The translations under genes and the position numbers were made by a program. A stretch of 64,000 nucleotides of DNA from CBDCRK01 sp965220955 (GTDB taxonomy: Bacteria; Desulfobacterota; Binatia; Bin18; CBDCRK01). The notes under the pieces are model-generated. The model saw only the letters and a list, made by a program, of their open reading frames with translations, searched no databases and was not told the origin of the DNA. The first letter of the stretch is position 1, and the number at the start of each line of letters is the position of its first letter. Shown piece after piece: positions 45,229 through 54,362 of the stretch. The stretch is from positions 1-64,000 of the forward strand of contig CBDCRK010000047.1 in NCBI GenBank assembly GCA_965220955.1. Reading direction: 5' to 3'.

Positions 45229-46515
45229 CTAACGTGGGGTGGGCTGCTTGTCTCGGTCGAAAGGATGGGTGTAACGGAATTGGTCAGAAGCAGTAAGCCT
45301 CTTGTACGAGCCAAATCGCTCATCCGGGTTTTCTATCTGATCGAGTGCGCCTATCTCTTCGTCCTTACCATTGAAAACCTTCAAGAGCTTGTACATGGTG
45401 CTGCGCTCTGCCGGAACGCGGCCTAAGTCCCGAACCATGCGACGCAGCTCTTTAGGAGGAACAAGTTGCCCGTACTGAGCACCGGCGGAGGTAGAAATAC
45501 TCTCGTTAATCAGCGTACCACCCAGATCATTCGCCCCGGCGGCAAGGAGGTACTGCGACAGCTTGGGACCCTCTTTGACCCAGGAAGACTGGATATTCTT
45601 AAAGGTTGGGCCCAGCATAAGCCGGGCTATTGCGTGCATCTTCACTACCTCTGCTCCAGTAGCCCCGGTGCGCACATTTTTAACCAGCTTGCGGTAATAC
45701 ATGGGAGCTTCCTGGTATACAAAGCTTAGGGGAACAAACTCGGTAAACCCGCCGGTTTCCTTTTGAATAGACCGCAGCAAATCCATGTGCTTGACCCAGT
45801 GCGCGTAGTTCTCGATGTGGCCGTACATAATGGTCGAGGTGGTAGGAATGTTGAGAGAGTGGGCGCTGGTAATAACTTCTACCCACTGTTTGGTGGTAAT
45901 ACGCCCCGGGGCAATAATATCGCGGATTTCCTGGTCGAGAATCTCGGCAGAGGTCCCTGGCAGTGTATCCAGGCCGGCATCCTTGAGTGCTTGCAGATAG
46001 TCGGGAATGGAGGTAGCCGCACGCGTGGCGCCATAGAGAACTTCTTCGGGAGAAAAGGCGTGGATGTGGAGGTTAGGCAACTCTTTCTTGATGGCTTTAC
46101 AAAGGTCGATGTACTGATTGCCGTCCATCTTAGGCGGAAGCCCTGCCTGCATGCATACCTCGGTAGCGCCAACTTCTACTGCCTCTTTGGCTCGCCGTAC
46201 AATTTCTTCGGTGGGGAGAAAATATCCCTCCTCCTCGCGAAACTCCCGGCTAAAGGCACAAAAGGTGCAGTGTTTGATGCACACATTAGTAAAGTTAATA
46301 TTACGGTTGACTACGTAGGTAGCAATCTCCCCTACCTGACGTCGGCGCATTTCATCAGCAACCAGAACCAGAGCTTGTAACTCCTGCCCCTGGGCCTCAC
46401 AGAGCTTTAGCCCCTCTTGCCACGACACCTCCTCGGCGTTGAGGACTCTGCACAAGATGGTTCTTATATCAGCACTAGTATGTTCCAGGATGTTGCCTAA
46501 TCCGTTTGTTTCCAA
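45229..46515 (-). CDS. cofH: Fo synthase subunit CofH (radical SAM)
   Basis: The 428-residue protein carries the radical SAM cysteines in 'CIKHCTFC' (CxxxCxxC) near residue 80 and the conserved 'IHAFSPEEVLYGATRA', 'LPGTSAEILDQEIRDIIAPG', 'TTSTIMYGHIE' and 'EFVPLSFVYQEAPMY' segments of CofH. It couples tyrosine-derived 4-hydroxyphenyl to 5-amino-6-ribitylaminouracil. The stop lies 40 bases ahead of the cofD start, so the genes are likely cotranscribed. Confidence 0.94.
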   Translation of the reverse strand: METNGLGNILEHTSADIRTILCRVLNAEEVSWQEGLKLCEAQGQELQALVLVADEMRRRQVGEIATYVVNRNINFTNVCIKHCTFCAFSREFREEEGYFLPTEEIVRRAKEAVEVGATEVCMQAGLPPKMDGNQYIDLCKAIKKELPNLHIHAFSPEEVLYGATRAATSIPDYLQALKDAGLDTLPGTSAEILDQEIRDIIAPGRITTKQWVEVITSAHSLNIPTTSTIMYGHIENYAHWVKHMDLLRSIQKETGGFTEFVPLSFVYQEAPMYYRKLVKNVRTGATGAEVVKMHAIARLMLGPTFKNIQSSWVKEGPKLSQYLLAAGANDLGGTLINESISTSAGAQYGQLVPPKELRRMVRDLGRVPAERSTMYKLLKVFNGKDEEIGALDQIENPDERFGSYKRLTASDQFRYTHPFDRDKQPTPR

Positions 46516-46548
46516 GGTTAGACCTCTCTATATGTTCACCTGCGTTTG

Positions 46549-47721
46549 TTAGCTGGAGATCTGGTGCTGTAGCGTTTGCGTCGGTCTGTGCAGGGAAGGG
46601 TGGAGAAATCCTGGCCGGTCAATGTATTCTGAATAAATAGCTAGCCGTTCGCGCAGTATAAATCCTGCTGCACGGCACGTCTCTGCCAGGGTAGCAATAT
46701 GTGGCCAGGGCGCTTCAGGGTTGATATAGTCTTGGGTGACCGGAGAGATCCCGCCCCAATCGTTGATTCCGGCCTGCAGGAAAAGCTGGTGCTCGTTCGG
46801 GCTTAGATTGGGGGGGGCTTGGATATTCATTTCTCCGCCAAGAAGGAGGCGGGAAACTGCAATCGTTTTGGCCATCTCGAGGCCATCCGGTTCGGGAAAA
46901 CCGGCCATAGGGACGTTTGGCTTGTCGCGAAAGTTCTGTATAATCACCTCTTGGATGTGGCCATAGGTGCGGTGGATCTTGCGAATGGCTATAAGGCTGT
47001 CCACTTGCTCTTCAAGGGTTTCACCAATACCTACCAGAATACCTGTAGTAAAGGGAATTTGTAGTTCTCCTGCCTCCTGCAGCATTTTTAGGCGTACGGC
47101 AGGATCTTTATCCGGAGCATAGTAATGGGGCATGCCTTTCTTCCGCAGACGTGGACTTACATTTTCTAGCATTAACCCCATACTTACGTTGACTTCTTTC
47201 AAGGAAGCCATCTCAGTATACGTCATGATCCCGGCATTGGTATGAGGCAAAAGCCCCTCAGCCAAAGCAATCTCACACGCTCGATGGACATACTCGACGG
47301 TAGTTATATGTCCCAGCATGGTAAGCGTCTCGCGGTACTGGCGAAAAGCCTTCTCCGGCTTATCCCCCAGGCACATGAGCGCCTCTTTACAGCCCGTAGC
47401 CTGTCCTCTGTGAGACCAGTCAAGAATTTCCTCAGGCGTCATAGTCCAGGCACCGGGGTCTTGCGGGTCCTTGCGGAAGGTGCAGTATGAGCAGCGATCA
47501 CGGCAAAGGTTAGTGACAGGGAGAAAAACCTTCTTTGAGTAGGTCACTGTCCTGCCCTTATGACGATCACGCAGGGCAGTGGCAGTGGCTAGAAGCGCTG
47601 GCAGAGTATTGTCTGAAGAACGAATGAGGCAATATCCTTCCTTAGCTGAAAGCTCCTCCCCGGCCAGGGCTTTGTGCAGTATTTCTTCGTACGACGGGAC
47701 CAGGGAAATCGCTTCGCGCAT
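46549..47721 (-). CDS. cofG: Fo synthase subunit CofG (radical SAM)
   Basis: The 390-residue protein has 'CRDRCSYCTF' (radical SAM CxxxCxxC) near residue 73, 'GCKEALMCLGDKPE', 'PHTNAGIMTYTEMASLKEVN', 'TTGILVGIGET' and the C-terminal 'ISPVTQDYINPEAPWP'. It completes the 7,8-didemethyl-8-hydroxy-5-deazariboflavin ring after CofH. As the first gene of the cofGHDE series it probably carries the promoter in the 47722-47768 gap. Confidence 0.94.
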   Translation of the reverse strand: MREAISLVPSYEEILHKALAGEELSAKEGYCLIRSSDNTLPALLATATALRDRHKGRTVTYSKKVFLPVTNLCRDRCSYCTFRKDPQDPGAWTMTPEEILDWSHRGQATGCKEALMCLGDKPEKAFRQYRETLTMLGHITTVEYVHRACEIALAEGLLPHTNAGIMTYTEMASLKEVNVSMGLMLENVSPRLRKKGMPHYYAPDKDPAVRLKMLQEAGELQIPFTTGILVGIGETLEEQVDSLIAIRKIHRTYGHIQEVIIQNFRDKPNVPMAGFPEPDGLEMAKTIAVSRLLLGGEMNIQAPPNLSPNEHQLFLQAGINDWGGISPVTQDYINPEAPWPHIATLAETCRAAGFILRERLAIYSEYIDRPGFLHPSLHRPTQTLQHQISS

Positions 47722-47768
47722 TGTGTGTTTAGTAATAGTTTAGGGTCATCTCCGTGTCAACCGGGTTT

Positions 47769-48829
47769 TCAGAAGAACTCGTGGCTACGGCCTGCACGAG
47801 GATTCTCCTTGGCTGTAGCTTCACTTCCGATCTTTTGCAGGGGTAAAAGGATGATCTCAATACGACGGTTTTGTCGTCGTCCTTCTTCGGTAGTGTTCGC
47901 AGCAACCGGGGTGGTGTCTGCCCGGCCAACGGCAATAACCTACTGGGGAGGGATTTTTGCCTGGGCAATAAGGTACTTTACTACCTCCGTGGCCCGTGTC
48001 GTGGAAAGCTCCCAGTTAGAAGAAAAGATTTTCTTTAGGGTAGGGCCGATAGGCACATTATCAGTATGTCCCTCAATCTGAATCTGTCTATCTTTTACCT
48101 TGGCCAGCACTGCTCCTATTTTATCCATCACACGGAGCCCTCTGCAGTGAGCATGGCCTGGCCAGAGGGGAAGAGCACTCGGTTAACAGGTTAACAATAG
48201 TAATAGTGAGTTGCTGCTTGACTTGACGGAGGGTAACGTCCTTATGAAAGATCTCGGTTTGTAGCTCAGTTACAAGATTTTCATAGGCCTCTTTTATCCC
48301 GGATAGTTCCTTTTCCTTCTGCTGCAACTGCTCTTGTAGCTGTGCTTCTAGCATGCGGGTCCACTGTTGTTCCTGGGCTAACAGATCAGCCAGTTCTGCC
48401 TTCTCGGTAGTAAGCCTCCCTGTCTCTCCAGAGAGACGAGTTTGTGCTTCCATTAAAGTAGTCACCTGCTCCTGCTGAGCAGCAATTATTTTGTTTTTAG
48501 CAGGCCAGAGAGCCTGCCAGGCCTAAAAGGCTGCGTTCTACCTTTTCTGCCCGTTCTACTGCAGTGTGATGGAACGCTTGTAAGTTATAGAGAGTCCTGT
48601 CGGCTGAAGGTAAAGGCATCGGCTCTGCTAAAGGTAGCAGCTCGACCATGTGCAAAGGAGGAAGGGGAGGTTCCGGGATTGGAGCAGGAGAGGATATCTG
48701 CCAGGGTAGAGCCGGGATTACGCTGTGCAATCCCAAAGAGCAAATGAGAGTGAGGGGCAGCTGTTTGCGCTTCAGAGAGGTAGCTTGTCTCTTTGGCTCA
48801 TGTTTTCTATAGGCCTTCCTGCTGGCCAT
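47769..48829 (-). pseudogene. OmpA/MotB-like peptidoglycan-binding protein, multiply broken
   Basis: Pieces in successive frames rebuild one protein. An N-terminal segment (48829 to ~48497) has a short hydrophobic and Pro-rich part. A coiled coil (~48465-48190) reads 'KAELADLLAQEQQWTRML'. Then comes 'VLFPSGQAMLTAEG' (~48180), and an OmpA-type domain has 'IQIEGHTDNVPIGP' and 'WELSTTRATEVVKYLI' (48131-47943). After an in-frame TAG (47940-47942) the frame continues as 'AVGRADTTPVAANTTEEGRR', then 'QNRRIEIILLP' and a stop at 47769. Three frameshifts and one nonsense codon mean it is dead. It once would have anchored to peptidoglycan. Confidence 0.8.
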
Positions 48830-49173
48830 AGATAGCCCTCACCTGGGTAACGGGTGTGCAGGCGAATAAGGGCAGCTATTATAAATAGCACACCGATACT
48901 CAATAGTAGGCGACCCCCGCTGACCACCACATGGTAGAAGTCAACCTTAGCACGAGCGCTGGCCCGCTCTCCTTCTTCTGTAGGTAGTTTCCATATGCCT
49001 TTTGCCAATAGAGAGGATTGGAGCACAACCGCAGGGGAAACCTGGGTCACAATACTCTGGTAGTCGGTGACCTTGTGGTTCCCCACAATCCAGTTGCCGA
49101 TACCCAGGCACAGAAGCATGATACCGGTAACAAGCAAACGGCTTTTATAAAGGTCACGAAGCATAATCATACC
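48772..49173 (-). CDS. Small inner-membrane protein, two predicted membrane helices
   Basis: The product has 133 residues from ATG 49173. Hydrophobic segments lie at ~9-25 ('LLVTGIMLLCLGIGNWIV') and ~88-105 ('LLLSIGVLFIIAALI'); the loop between them contains 'SPAVVLQSSLLAKGIW'. No known domain is recognised. It overlaps the start of the OmpA-like pseudogene and was probably its operon partner. Confidence 0.55.
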   Translation of the reverse strand, partial: GMIMLRDLYKSRLLVTGIMLLCLGIGNWIVGNHKVTDYQSIVTQVSPAVVLQSSLLAKGIWKLPTEEGERASARAKVDFYHVVVSGGRLLLSIGVLFIIAALIRLHTRYPGEGYLWPAGRPIENMSQRDKLPL

Positions 49174-49280
49174 CTTTTGCAGGCGTACCACCCGTTTGTG
49201 ACCCAGTCAAGCACTTCGGCTAGCACTTCGGTTGCTCGACTCCTGCTTCTGAGCTATATCTCCCCGAAAGAGGTTGGATT

Positions 49281-50030
49281 GTGCTCGATAAAATCCGCTG
49301 GGCGTACCTAGGTATGGTATCATACGCTGACGCCCTTTCTCTGCAAAGAAATTTACACACACGCTGTCGGATAGAAAAATCGCATTTCCTTCTTTTGTTG
49401 CAGCATTCTCCGACAGTAACGCTAGGATATAGGCTCGCCGACAGGCTTGCCAAAGGCATTATAGGCGAGCACTGCCGCCTTGCTCCGCAGGAACTCCTGG
49501 GTCTAGGTATTGATGTTGTTCAGATTGAACGGGGAGGGGGAGCTATGTACCATGGCCCCGGGCAACTTGTTGTTTATCCGCTTTTCTTCTTGCCGGCCTG
49601 GAGGCTGGGCGTAAAAAATTTTATTTGGCGGCTGGAAGAGGTGATGTTGCGAGTCTTGGCTGCCTATGATGTGCAAGCTACCCGTCAACAGGCCTATCCC
49701 GGGGTGTGGGTAGGAGAGGACAAAATTGGTGCGGTAGGGATTGCTATAAAAAATCGGGCATCTCTCCACGGCTTTGCCTTAAACGCCAATCTCGATCTTG
49801 CTCCTTTCTCCTCCTATATTGTGCCTTGTGGTCTACCGGATAAAGGGGTAACAAGCCTTCGAGTACAGACAGGGCAGGTGATTAGCATGGCTGAAGTTGT
49901 GCAGCGCACGGTGGAAGCATTCTCCAATGTTTTTGCCGTCCAGGTCGAGGAGGTATCAGATCTGGCCAGGACCACACAAGTTGGACAGTTGCCCAGAGCT
50001 TCACCTTCCGGTAGGTGCTTATCGGGCTAA
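49281..50030 (+). CDS. lipB: Octanoyl-[ACP]:protein octanoyltransferase
   Basis: The 249-residue protein shows the LipB signature 'ERGGGAMYHGPGQLVVYPLF' near residue 83 and the catalytic Lys-Cys pair in 'GEDKIGAVGIAIKN' and 'SSYIVPCGLPDKGVTSL'. It moves the octanoyl group from acyl carrier protein to lipoyl domains, the step before LipA. Its substrates would include the E2-OsmC fusion encoded 18 kb upstream. ATG at 49281 follows a GAAAGAGG site. Confidence 0.93.
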   Translation: MLDKIRWAYLGMVSYADALSLQRNLHTRCRIEKSHFLLLLQHSPTVTLGYRLADRLAKGIIGEHCRLAPQELLGLGIDVVQIERGGGAMYHGPGQLVVYPLFFLPAWRLGVKNFIWRLEEVMLRVLAAYDVQATRQQAYPGVWVGEDKIGAVGIAIKNRASLHGFALNANLDLAPFSSYIVPCGLPDKGVTSLRVQTGQVISMAEVVQRTVEAFSNVFAVQVEEVSDLARTTQVGQLPRASPSGRCLSG

Positions 50031-50178
50031 GAAAAACCTTGATAAGGTTCTTACATATGAGGTAACTGAGCAACACAAACTTAGCTGTAGTGAAGACTTG
50101 CGCGAGGGGGTTGGCGGCTCTTTTCCAGAAGCGCCAAGCAATATATAGATAAGTACAGATGAGAGAAAAAGGAAGTAG

Positions 50179-50943
50179 GTGGTGAGCAACTCCCGGCTCT
50201 TTATAGTTGGCGATATCCACGCCTGTCCGAGTGAGGTGGAGGCTCTTATTCATAGCCTGCCCCTCTATCAACAGGACCGTTTGGTCTTCTTGGGCGACTA
50301 TATTGACCGTGGACCCGGCTCACGTCAGGTCATTGAGCTACTGCTCGACCTCCAAAGCAGCCATCCCGCACAGCTCTTCTTTCTCAAGGGCAACCATGAG
50401 GACATGTTTCTGGATTGCCTGGGCTATCGTGGACACCATGGAGAAGCCTTTCTCTTTAATGGGGGTCAGGCCACCCTCAAGAGCTATGGCTTATCCCCGA
50501 CCCTGAAGGGCCAGGATGCGGCGGCTCTACTACCTGAAGCCCACCTGGAGTTTCTGTTGAACCTCAGGACCTTTTATCTAGCCGAAGCTGAAGGGGTTCT
50601 GTGTGTGCATGCTGGGGTCAACCCTATCAAACCTCTACAGAGGCAGAATGCAGAAGAGCTATTATGGATTAGGCAGGAGTTTATTCATAATCTCCATCCT
50701 TTCCCCTACACCGTGATCTTTGGTCACACTCCTCAGAGGGAGGTCCTTTTCCATTTACCCTACAAGATCGGCATAGACACAGGTTTAGTTTATGGGGGCA
50801 AGCTTTCGTGTCTAGAGGTGGTGGAGAAGGAACTATTTCAAGTAAGCAAGGGGAGTACAAGAGTAGAAATTAAAGACGTTAATTATTTAAACTATTGCAT
50901 TAACCACGGAGAGAGCAAACGGGGAAGGAGGCTCCCTGGCTAG
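50179..50943 (+). CDS. PPP-family metallophosphoesterase
   Basis: The 254-residue protein contains the full phosphoprotein-phosphatase set: 'VGDIHACPSE' (GDxH), 'VFLGDYIDRGPGSRQ', 'FFLKGNHEDMFLD', 'VLCVHAGVNP' and 'TVIFGHTPQ'. Such enzymes are Ser/Thr phosphatases or diadenosine tetraphosphatases; sequence alone does not separate the two. Tandem GTG codons at 50179 and 50182 follow AAGGAAG. Confidence 0.85.
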   Translation: MVSNSRLFIVGDIHACPSEVEALIHSLPLYQQDRLVFLGDYIDRGPGSRQVIELLLDLQSSHPAQLFFLKGNHEDMFLDCLGYRGHHGEAFLFNGGQATLKSYGLSPTLKGQDAAALLPEAHLEFLLNLRTFYLAEAEGVLCVHAGVNPIKPLQRQNAEELLWIRQEFIHNLHPFPYTVIFGHTPQREVLFHLPYKIGIDTGLVYGGKLSCLEVVEKELFQVSKGSTRVEIKDVNYLNYCINHGESKRGRRLPG

Positions 50944-51040
50944 AAATACGTATAGATTCGATAATGAATCTACTGATCGGGATATTAGGGATCGAGGTAA
51001 GAGATTTTAATAGTTCTGATTCATCCAGTCGCGCTTTCAC

Positions 51041-52485
51041 TTAATGTTCTGCTTCAATCTCTCCTGTCACCTCCACAATTGCTTCTCTAAGAGTATCCGC
51101 TATCTTGTTAATCTGTTCCTGAGTGATAATGAGCGGTGGGCATAGTGCCACCCCAGTGGCTATTGGCCGGCAGAGAACCCCTTTATCCAGTGCTTTCTGC
51201 CACACGCGGCGGGGAACATTCATTTCCGGGGGGAAAAGATCTTTGGTTTCTTTATTCTGCACAAGCTCTATGGCGGCCATCAGGCCAATGCCGCGCACAT
51301 CACCCACAATTGGTAGGCTCAAAAGGCTACCAATCCGTTTGAGAAAGTAGTGTCCTTTCTGTTTAGCCTGCTGGACCAGTTTTTCTCTTTCAATAATCTC
51401 AATGTTAGCCAGGGCCGCAGCGCAAACGGCGGGGTGACCCGTGTAAGTATAGCCATGCCAGAAAGCAGAGTCGTTACCAGCATTAAGTAAGGTCTGGTAA
51501 ATTTCCTCCTTGAACATCACCGCTCCCAAGGGAAGATACCCACTGGTAATACCCTTGGCCATAGAAAGAACATCAGGAGTAACCCCATATTGCTGAACCG
51601 CAAACATGCTTCCTGTACGACCGAAGCCGGTAATCACTTCATCGGCAACCATAAGGATGCCATAACGGGTGCAGATCTCGCGCATTTTAGGAAGCCACTC
51701 TGGTGGTGGGACCACCACCCCACCCACACCCTGCACTGGCTCAGTAATGAAGGCGGCAATGGTTTCTGCCCCTTCACGCTCGATAATTCTCTCCAACTCG
51801 TCTGAACAGGCGATTCGGCAGTCAGGATAGGTTTTCCCAACTCACAGCGATAACAATAAGGGCGGGCAATATGGTGCACTCCAGGAAGACCGGGAGCAAC
51901 AGCCTGGTAGAAAGTAGGAATGCCTGTAATTGAAGCTGCGCCGCTAGAAGAACCATGATAGCCCATATTTAGTGAGACAATTTTTGTTCGCGTAGCCTGT
52001 CCTCTTGCCTGCCAATAGAAGCGGATCAAGCGAATAATGGTCTCGGTGGATTCCGAACCACCAGAAGTGAAAATAACCCGAGTGAGGTCCTTGGGAGCCA
52101 GCTTAACAAGTTTTGCTGCCAGCTGTACCGTAGGAACCGAGGTAGGACCAATAAGAGTCGGAGCATAGGCAAGGGTTTCCATCTGCTCCGCCGCGGCCTT
52201 GGCAATTTCCTTTCTGCCATGCCCCACATGCACATTCCACAGCGAAGCCAGACCATCAATATACTTCTTGCCTTCGGCATCCCACAGATAAACTCCGCTT
52301 CCTTTTACAAAGATCTTGGCCCCAGTCTCCTGATGGTCTCGCAGTGGTACAAAACCATGAACTAGGTGCGCAGTATCCTGGCGATGGAGCGTGCGAGCTG
52401 CCTGGTTGCTTAGGGCTGATTCTTTTGCCTGTCGTCTTGGTGCTAAATGGACCACTTTAGCTTTAGCTTTAGCCTTGTATTGCAT
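51041..52485 (-). pseudogene. Class III aminotransferase with a single frameshift
   Basis: The N-terminal part runs from ATG 52485 (AAGGAGG upstream) with 'YLWDAEGKKYIDGLASLWNV' and 'VIFTSGGSESTETIIRL' to about 51835. The rest continues in another frame from about 51833 ('PDCRIACSDELERIIEREG', 'FITEPVQGVGGVVVPP', 'MVADEVITGFGRTG', PLP Lys in 'VLSMAKGITSGYLPLG') to 51041. The break lies at a run of four A (GGGAAAACC); a fifth A would restore 'GKTYPDC'. A pyridoxal phosphate omega-aminotransferase of about 480 residues would result. A sequencing or assembly error in the run is as likely as a true mutation. Confidence 0.85.
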
Positions 52486-52555
52486 AGTGCCTCCTTCAAT
52501 AAGGCCATCTTGAGATAACACATAGCACCGAAATGTCTAAGCCCAGCATGCTTCT

Positions 52556-53245
52556 TTAAGACGGCTCTTTTTCGAGTTGCGCCGAAAGATGAACAATGCG
52601 AGTTCCCCGCATGACGGCAAAGGAGACGGTATCTCCTGGACCAAAGTGCCGCATGGCTTGGCTAAACTCCTGCGCGTCTCGTACAGGCTGTCCTTCGACC
52701 TCAACGATCAGGTCTCCTTGACTCTGTCGATTCCGGTGGACGCCGTGGAGGATGGCTAAGGGGATGGCTAGCGGTGCAGCAGGAGAAAGGACTAAAAGGG
52801 GGATTGCCATCTTGATTGCTTGGTCTTTCCAGGTTGGTGACCGGAGGGGACCCTGGAAGCCAGCTCGCTCTGCCGGGCTTTTCTCAACAATACCCAGGAC
52901 TTTCACCCCGGGTGGACCTTCCTCGGCAGTGCCATAGAGTACACCTAGATAGCCTCGATGGGGAGCGGACATATAGGCCAAGTCAGCCGGAGCTTCTTGC
53001 GGGCGTAGATGTCCCTCTCTCCCTTGCTGTTGTTGTCGGGGAGAGCGTGAGGGGGGAGGCTCAATAGTAGGAATTTCAAGCACCTGAGGAGATCCTATTC
53101 GGCTCGGAGACTGCCGGAGGGGGGGGATCTCTATATCCTCTGCCTGAGAAGTAGAGAGGGTGGCTTCCTGTCCGTAGGCAGTAAAGCTGAGGAGGGTAAC
53201 AAGGATACCTGTAAATATAGCGCTCACCCAATAAATCCTGATCAT
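52556..53245 (-). CDS. Exported PDZ-domain protein with a hydrophobic insert
   Basis: The product has 229 residues from ATG 53245 (GGAGGGAGG upstream) with signal peptide 'IYWVSAIFTGILVTLLSF' ending near 'AYGQEA'. A Pro/Gln/Ser-rich linker follows. The PDZ domain starts at 'RGYLGVLYG' (~115) and ends with 'HLSAQLEKEPS'. Between 'SPAERAGFQG' and 'GDLIVEVEGQPV', where PDZ domains normally run on directly, about 45 residues are inserted, including 'AIPLLVLSPAAPLAIPLAIL', which could dip into a membrane. No protease domain is present. Confidence 0.75.
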   Translation of the reverse strand: MIRIYWVSAIFTGILVTLLSFTAYGQEATLSTSQAEDIEIPPLRQSPSRIGSPQVLEIPTIEPPPSRSPRQQQQGREGHLRPQEAPADLAYMSAPHRGYLGVLYGTAEEGPPGVKVLGIVEKSPAERAGFQGPLRSPTWKDQAIKMAIPLLVLSPAAPLAIPLAILHGVHRNRQSQGDLIVEVEGQPVRDAQEFSQAMRHFGPGDTVSFAVMRGTRIVHLSAQLEKEPS

Positions 53246-53407
53246 AGGGCCTCCCTCCTCTCTCGAGGATTTCCTAGCCAGGACCATTGTATTATCCTCA
53301 CTTTGAAAGAACAATACTAGATCCTTCTGATTCCTTTACATACTGATGGCAAGGAGATAGAAAGAAAATATCAGGTGTAGCAAAAGAATCAAAGGAAAGG
53401 AGCAATT

Positions 53408-53803
53408 ATGCAGCTGTTACACACCATGATTCGTGTTAACGATCTCGAAGAATCACTTGACTTCTACTGCAATGTTATGGGAATGAAGCTCCTGCGCAAG
53501 CAGGACTATCCGGGTGGCAAGTTCACCCTTGCTTTTGTTGGTTACGGGGATGAAAAAAATAACGCGGTAGTTGAACTTACCCACAACTGGGACACCAATA
53601 AGTATGATCTGGGCAACGCTTTTGGTCATCTGGCTGTTGGGGTAGATGATATTTATAAGGTCTGTGAAAACATACGGGCTAAGGGAGCTAAGGTCGTTCG
53701 TGAGCCCGGACCTATGGCGCACGGAGGGGCTGTCATTGCGTTTGTAGAGGATCCCAATGGCTATCGTATTGAGCTGATCGACCTGGCTGGGGCACGGGGC
53801 TAG
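53408..53803 (+). CDS. gloA: Glyoxalase I (lactoylglutathione lyase)
   Basis: The 131-residue protein matches GloA over its whole length: 'LLHTMIRVNDLEESLDFYCN', 'GMKLLRKQDYPGGKFTLAFV', 'VVELTHNWDTNKYDLGNAFG' and 'AFVEDPNGYRIELID'. Metal ligands His5, Glu56, His74 and Glu122 (by motif) are present. It isomerises the hemithioacetal of methylglyoxal and a thiol. AAAGGAG precedes the ATG. Confidence 0.93.
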   Translation: MQLLHTMIRVNDLEESLDFYCNVMGMKLLRKQDYPGGKFTLAFVGYGDEKNNAVVELTHNWDTNKYDLGNAFGHLAVGVDDIYKVCENIRAKGAKVVREPGPMAHGGAVIAFVEDPNGYRIELIDLAGARG

Positions 53804-53837
53804 GGACATGTAATTGCAGGAAAGGAAGGTATCTTCT

Positions 53838-54227
53838 ATGCAAGCGGCAAAAGATTCTCTCGATATCGGTCTCTTTGTCAGCAATATTAAAGCAAGTCTG
53901 GACTTTTACCAAGGACTTTTAGGATTGGAGAAGACCGAAGAACTCCAGACCCCTTTTGGTACCCTCCATCGGCTGCATTTTGGTAACAGCGATGTGAAGC
54001 TCATCGACCCTAAAGAAGTTCCTCCGGGTGGAGCCATTGGTATCGATAAGCAGCTTGGTATCCGTTACCTGACCTTTGTGATCAAAGACCTCACAGGTCT
54101 GTGCGAAGGGCTAAGAGGGAAGGGGGTGGAGTTTACTATCCCTGAAACCGAATTCCGTCCTGGTACAAAAATAGCGATGGTTAAGGATCCAGACGGTAAC
54201 ATTGTGGAGTTCGTCGAGCGCGGATAG
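53838..54227 (+). CDS. VOC-superfamily protein
   Basis: The product has 129 residues from ATG 53838 after AAGGAAGG. Paired beta-alpha-beta modules are seen: 'DIGLFVSNIKASLDFYQGLL' and 'IRYLTFVIKDLTGLCEGLRG', ending 'MVKDPDGNIVEFVERG'. The first module lacks an N-terminal metal His, so it may bind another ligand or metal set. It directly follows gloA and could act on a related dicarbonyl or isomer. Confidence 0.82.
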   Translation: MQAAKDSLDIGLFVSNIKASLDFYQGLLGLEKTEELQTPFGTLHRLHFGNSDVKLIDPKEVPPGGAIGIDKQLGIRYLTFVIKDLTGLCEGLRGKGVEFTIPETEFRPGTKIAMVKDPDGNIVEFVERG

Positions 54228-54362
54228 GGTTAGGTGGTGTCTCTGAGGTTCAGCCTTTCAGCCTCGGAAACCGTCTCCATGGTTGAGCACGCCCTCGCCA
54301 GGGAGGAGGTAATGCTTCCTTGCAGTGTACCCATGCGAAAAAGGATGATGGAGCAGTAGTGT

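Noticed and set aside
47729..47968. Minus-strand 79-codon frame downstream of cofG
   Set aside because: It is an out-of-frame shadow of the OmpA-like domain remnant.
51830..51840. Programmed ribosomal frameshift in the aminotransferase
   Set aside because: There is no slippery heptamer with stimulatory hairpin, and the family is not known to use frameshifting; a base loss in an A run explains it.
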